64,000 nucleotides of DNA from positions 282,579 through 346,578 of the forward strand of contig JBEYHY010000007.1 in assembly GCA_040635515.1 (NCBI GenBank). The letters run 5' to 3'. The notes beneath the pieces were generated by a model. It made no database searches. It worked only from the letters and a program-made list of their open reading frames with translations, and was not told the DNA's origin. The translations under genes and the position numbers were made by a program. The first letter of the stretch is position 1. Every line of letters begins with the position of its first letter. Source of the stretch: Prauserella_A sp040635515. GTDB lineage: Bacteria > Actinomycetota > Actinomycetes > Mycobacteriales > Pseudonocardiaceae. Shown here one piece after another: positions 54,001 through 60,000 of this stretch.

Positions 54001-57000
54001 TGGGTGTTCCGCAGGCCCCGTGCGGAACAGGCACCGCCGCAGTTGTTTTCACCGCCACCGGTGGCACCTCCGGTCATCGGTGACCGGAAGCCGCCCGTCG
54101 AAGGTGACGGTCCGCCGGCTCCCGCGTCCGCTGAGGAGGCCGAGGCGACAACAGCCGAGCAGCTTCGGACAGCGCCGGAGGAAGAGCGGACTGACGTCGC
54201 CGACGCCGTGGCAGCCGGGGACGGGAGCGACGCCGCCCCGACCGAGCTTCCGGCGGCGCCGCTTTCCGTGGTCTCCGTCGAGGTGGACGAAGAGCTCACG
54301 GCCGCGTTCGAGAGGCACATCCGCGACGGCGATCCGGAGACCTTTACCGGTGGCGGCAGCATGTCCGGCCTGACCGGCCCCGACGGTTCCTACGTGATGC
54401 CCTTTTCGGACACCATCCTCGGAACCGTCGACGAGAACGGGATCCGAGTGCCCGCCGACGATGATGGAGGCGGGGTCCCGTTCCTGCGCAACGCTTTCGT
54501 CCGGGTGCGTCGAGACGGCAAGCTGGAGACCGTCCTCGGCAGGGACGGAGAGATTCCCGTCGAGCCGATGCCGCACCCCGATGACGATACGTGGTTCCGG
54601 CCCGGTGATCTCAATCGCAGGGACGACGGGAGGCTGGAGGCCACGTACCGCCAGATCGGTGCCGAGGGCCGCGAGCTTAACGTCGTCGCGCGATTTGCCG
54701 GAGCGGACCTGAGCGCTCCCGCGCAGGTGTACCAGTTGCCCTCGGCGACGGGGGTCGACTGGACGGCGGCGATCCTGCATGACGAAGACGGTTACCGCTA
54801 CGTCTACGGGGTCGAGGATCTCGGTGACACCAAGTACCTCAAGGTGGCGAGGGTCGCCGGAGACAGTCTCGCCGGGCAGTGGGAGTTCCGCACCGAGGAC
54901 GGGCGCTGGTCGATCTTCGAGTCCGACGCGGCAATGGTGCTGCCAGGGGTCGCGGGCGGGTTCAGCGTGACCAAGGTCGGTGACACGTATCTGCTGATCA
55001 CCCACGACAACCGGACGCCGTCGAGCCCGGACATCGTGGGGTATCCGGCGCGGACGCCGTTCGGCCCGTTCACCGGTCCGGTTCACCTGTATCGGACGCC
55101 GGAGGCCGGCGCGGGGGGCACGTACGGCAGTGACGACGTGTTCACCCGCAACGCGCGTACTCACCGCGAGATCGACCGCGGGCCCGGCAGGCTCGTCGTG
55201 TCCTACGACGTCGAGAGTCGCAACAAAGCCGACATCCACGGCAGGGCGGGGATCCGCGTTCCCCGGTTCGTCGTGCTCACCTTCGACGCCGACGGCCGGA
55301 TCGCCGAAGAACGAAACGACAAGGGCTTCCAGCGGGCCGTGCGTGGCCTTGACGCCGATGTCGAGGAACTCGCGAAGAACGAGGTCGAGCTGCCTCGGCT
55401 GTACGAGCGATTCGGCGACGACAGGTTCGAGGCCGCGACCCGGCTCGCCGCGCTGCGCGGCCCGGCCCACGTGCTCGCGTTGCCTGACGACATCGGCGCG
55501 AAAGACCTGAACTCCCGTTCGCGCCTCGCCGGAATGGCGGGTGCGGCCAAGTCACGTGTCGCTTCCACGGTGCTGCCCGCGGTCAGGCTGATTCCTGCCT
55601 TCCTGCGGAAGGCGGAACCCCGTGGAGAGTTCCACGACCTCGCCGAGTTGTTCGGCTACGACAGCACCAACACCGGCGATCTGGCCGAGTTCGCCGCTTT
55701 CCTTCTCGGCGCCGGTGTTCCTGAACAGCTGGCGAGCAGGGATGTCGAGGTGTTGCGCGCCATCGCAACGGACCTCTACCTCCATGGTCGCTACACGAAA
55801 CAACAGCGGCGTGCTTTCGCCGACCAGGAATGGCTGAGCAGGGCTTTCGCCGTGAGGAACCCCGAGCTGTCGGCGCTGGCGACGCTTCCGCCGCTCCCGG
55901 AACCGGAGAAACGGCGGGATTTGTTGCTCGACCCGGTGGAGCGGGCGGCGTTGCTGACCGGAACGCCGCTCGAACTTCCGCTCATCGCGGAACTGACCGA
56001 CCGGCTCAACGAGCGGTTCGGCGGCTGGCTCGACGCCGACGAGGTCGAGTTGCGGGTACGGGAGGGCTTCCATCGGCTCGCCGGGCTGGGAGGCGAGGTG
56101 TGGGACGTCGACGGCAGCGAGATCCGGCTGCGGCTGCGGCTGACCGATCCCGAGTTCGCTGCCGGTATCGCCGATGCGGCCATCGAGTACGAAATCAGCA
56201 AGCGGGACAAGGAGACGAACCGGTTCGGCAGGCCGGTGATCGTCGGCGACAAGACCGTGAGGGCAAGGATCGCGCCGACCGGTACCGGTCAGCAGCCCGC
56301 CGAACCGGTCCGGATGGAGGTGGCAGGCTCGCCGGACCTTCCCCGCGCCGAGGTGCTGGAGCTAACGGAGCGGCACCGCATGGCACGCCAGCTCATCCGC
56401 AAGCTCGGCCAGTCGGGTTACCGGGTCGAGCCGGCCGTGCGTGAACGGATCCACCGGTATCTCAGCGAACTCCCCGAAAGCGAGGCATTCGAGGACGCCG
56501 TCGGCGGGGGAGACGGGCATGTGTTCGTCGTGCCGGGCACGACCACCATCGTGCTTCAGCACGTCATCACGGTCGATGACGGCAACGCGACGCTGGTCGC
56601 CGAGGCGGACGGCGAACTGGTCCACCAGTGGGGCGATCCCGCCGACCCGCTGCGCACGCCGGGTGTGATCCACGAGCTGACGGCGTTCGACGAATTCGGC
56701 ACCGAAATCGACACCGTGAAGGTGCGAGGCACGATGCTCACCCGCATGCCGGTGGAGGAGGCGCGCGATTACGGGCTTCCCGTACCCGCCGGAACCGAGG
56801 CACCGGTCTTCCGGCAGGGAATCGATCCGGAGTGGGCGGTGCGCAGGCTGGGCGGGCTGACACGCGGGGGCAGAACAGAGGTGCCCGGCGGGATCGTGCG
56901 GGACCTGACCGTGCGCCAGCACATCGGTCGGCAGGGGCGTGGTAACGCGGTGGCGGCGTTGCGGGAAGTGGTGATGGCCATCAGTGAGGCCGCGGGCCTC

Positions 57001-60000
57001 GTGCCCAGTGCGGCCTTCGTACCGGACGGCGATCCCGCCTTGGCCGGCAAGACGCCGTGGAGCAGGCACGTCCGGCGCACCCGGCTGTACAACATGGCCA
57101 GGCTGGATCGCACGTTCCGCAAGGCAAACCTGGAACGCCGTCACCGGGCCCTCGTGCGCAACGGCATCGATGTCACGTTGCCCGTTCCGGAGCACCGGCT
57201 GTTCTCGGGGCCCGATTCGATGACGGTGACGGCGCGCATGAACCAGCATGTCGACGAAGCCGATTTCCTTGGTGTGACCGAGCTTTCCGGTGAGGAAGGC
57301 GAGTTCGCCGCGTTCCGGATCCCCGCCACGTTCTTCGTCGAGTTGACCGGACGGGCCGGCACGGCGCCGAGTCAGCGGCGAAGGCGGTTCGGCAGCGTCG
57401 TGACCTACGTGCCCTTGTCGGACCTCGGCCACGAACCTGACGGCGCCGTCGCCTCCGAGTCCGAGTCCACGTCCGGGAACGCTCCGCGACCGGATCCGGC
57501 GCTGAGGAGGCTCAGGACCGAGCCCGCCGTGACCCCGAATCGCGCCGAGGTGGAAGAGGAGCCGGAACCCGAGCCGGAGCTCGTCCTCGAACCCCATTCA
57601 CTGCCGGCGCTTCCCCGGCTGGAGGGACAGGCTGCCGCCGACATAGCTCCCGCCGTGACCGAGTTCTTCGAGCGCGCCGGATATCAGCGGGCCGATGCGC
57701 GGGCACGGTGGCGAACCCTGTGGCGGGGCATCGAGGTCGACGTCGAGGTCACCGTCGATCCCACCGCCCGTGGGGCGCGCATTCAACCGCCGGTATTCAC
57801 GCGGCGATCGCGGCTGTCGCTGGCCACAGGGGTGACCGAACTCGTCGCCGTTCCCGGCGGCCCCGTCCGGATCGTGCTGCCCTCGGTCCCCGACGCCGGA
57901 GAAGTAACTACGCGAGTCGTCGGCGCGACGCTGAGCGCGGCCGCCGACGTTCTTCCCGCCGTGCTGGACGGCTGGGCGAGGGAGGCGGCCGCGTCGAAGC
58001 TGCACTTCCTGACCTCCCTGCCCCGCCGGGAGAAGGACGAACCGCCACCGGCCGATCCGGACACGCCACCACCGATCCGCTCCGTCGAGTTCCCCAAGCG
58101 GTGGGCCGCAACCGAAAGGGCGGTTGCCGACACCGCGAGCCTGAGCGCCGACATGCTGCGCGACGACGGGACCGTGCCCCCGGCGGAGCTGGCGGGGCAG
58201 GCGCGCGAACTGGCCGCCACGCTGAACCAACTGGCCGAAGGTCATGACACTCCGGCCGGTGACAACCGGGGCGCCGCGAGGCGGCAGTTCGCCGCGGCGT
58301 TGCGGCAGCTGGCTTCCGAGCTGACCGAAGCGGCGCAGACACTGGAGATCCAGCACCTGCTGGGAGAACGGGCCCGCGACGAGAGCCGCGAAGTGGACGG
58401 TGCCGAGGCGTTGTTCCTCGACGCGCACATCGCCAGGATCGCGGACCACCTGCGGGTCATGCTGCCTTCGGTCGAGCACCTCGGCGAGCGGATGGTCGAA
58501 CTGGAGGAGCCGGAGCGGTTGCTCGGCACCGACGTGCCGGAGGAGCGGCCCGTGGTGTTCGACCAGGCACCCAACCTGCCGCTGTGGTTGCGCCCTTCGA
58601 AGGGTGATCTCGCCTATTTCGACAAGCTCTCAGCGGTGCTCGCCGACATCGAATCCGGTCTCGGGGTACTCGCGGACAACGGGTATCACGGCCTCGCCGC
58701 TGAGGACTTCGCCGAATCCGTACTGGCCGAGCACGCCCCGGAACTGGCGCACGATCAGGAAAAGGCCCGAGTGCTCCTCTACGCCATGGGGCTCAACGAG
58801 ACGACCCAGCGCAGTGAACGAAGGCACCGGTTCCTCAACCGGATGTGGTCGAATTCGCGATTCGAGGGCAGTGTCACCGACACCGGCCGCAGGCTCGTCG
58901 AGCACCTCAGCACGCTGGAGCAACATCCCAAGCCCAAACTCGGCATGCTGGAATGGCTGCTCAAGTTCAAGGGCGAGCGGCGAATGCTGTTCTCCAAGGA
59001 TTTCCACTTCGCCGGTCCGCTGGATGACGGCGCCGCGAACGACTCGGTGCTGTGGGTGTCCATTGTGCAAACCCCTCAGGAGCCGGGCATCTTCCGGAGG
59101 AGTCACGCTATTGCGGAGACGACGCTGGTCGACACACCGCCGAAATACAACACCTACCAGCTGCGCGTGTACCTCGGGCAGAAGGGCGGGCTCTCCGACG
59201 GCCGTTTTTTCTGGCCCAGACCCGGGTTCTCGGTCCAGCTTGAGGAATTCGACGCGGCGGTCGAGACGGGTGAACTACCCGCGAACGCAGCCTGGGTGGA
59301 AGGCAGCCGCAGGCTGGTGCTGGACACCGGCTACGAGACGCTCGCCGAAGCCGACGCCGCCTTGAGCGACATGATTCGCAGGGAGCTTCGCGACTATGTG
59401 ATGCCGATGCCGCCCCCAGCGGTTTTCCTCAAACTGGCCCGGGAAAAGAATCTCGGGGCGATGGCGGGAACCGTCGCCGGTTACGGGCTCGGGTACGCGA
59501 CTTTGGGAGCTGACCCGCTGTTGCTGCTCGCGGCGCTCGGTCAGTTCGGCTACGTGGCGCTGGTTCAGGGACCGCTGATGAACGCCTACCGCACCTGGTT
59601 CGCCATCGCGAAGGATCAGGCCAGAAGGATGGGGGCGAGCTGGCGCGGCGGGCACAACGGTCCCAGCGAGCTCGGCATCAAGAGGACGGCGCGCGAATCC
59701 GCGCGAAGGTGGGCCGAGCTCGCCGGGGAGCGCGGGATCAGCCTGCCCGACCCCGCCGAGAGCTTGCCGGAACCCGCGACCCCCGCTCAACGCACCCGGC
59801 TCGACGCACGAGTTCGGGCGCTCGTACCGGAGCTGGCCGCCGCGCTGGGCGCCGAGGAGACACCAGGACGCCCGCTTCCCCCCGACCTGCTGGCACAGGG
59901 CAGTTTCACGGAGCTGGTCGGCGGCATCCGGGACGCGCGATGGGACGCGCTGAACGAGACGATCAGGCTGGCCCTGGGGCCGGGGATCAAGATCAGCGTC

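Larger units (their letters stand above)
45673..54117 (+). repeat. C-terminal module M3 (2,815 aa)
   Basis: Complete module: lead helices (FAEELTVRTAGLPEEES, AYEHAGG, RRFSEPHYVLL), propeller, AIATDLYVYGRYT element (from 47701), VLELTERHRIARQLIRKI, FPKRW (50005), SERRHKF, membrane half, and closing linker LFSPPPVAPPVIGDRK. By eye it is closest to M1 and M2 in the lead helices and keeps all landmarks. Confidence 0.8.
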
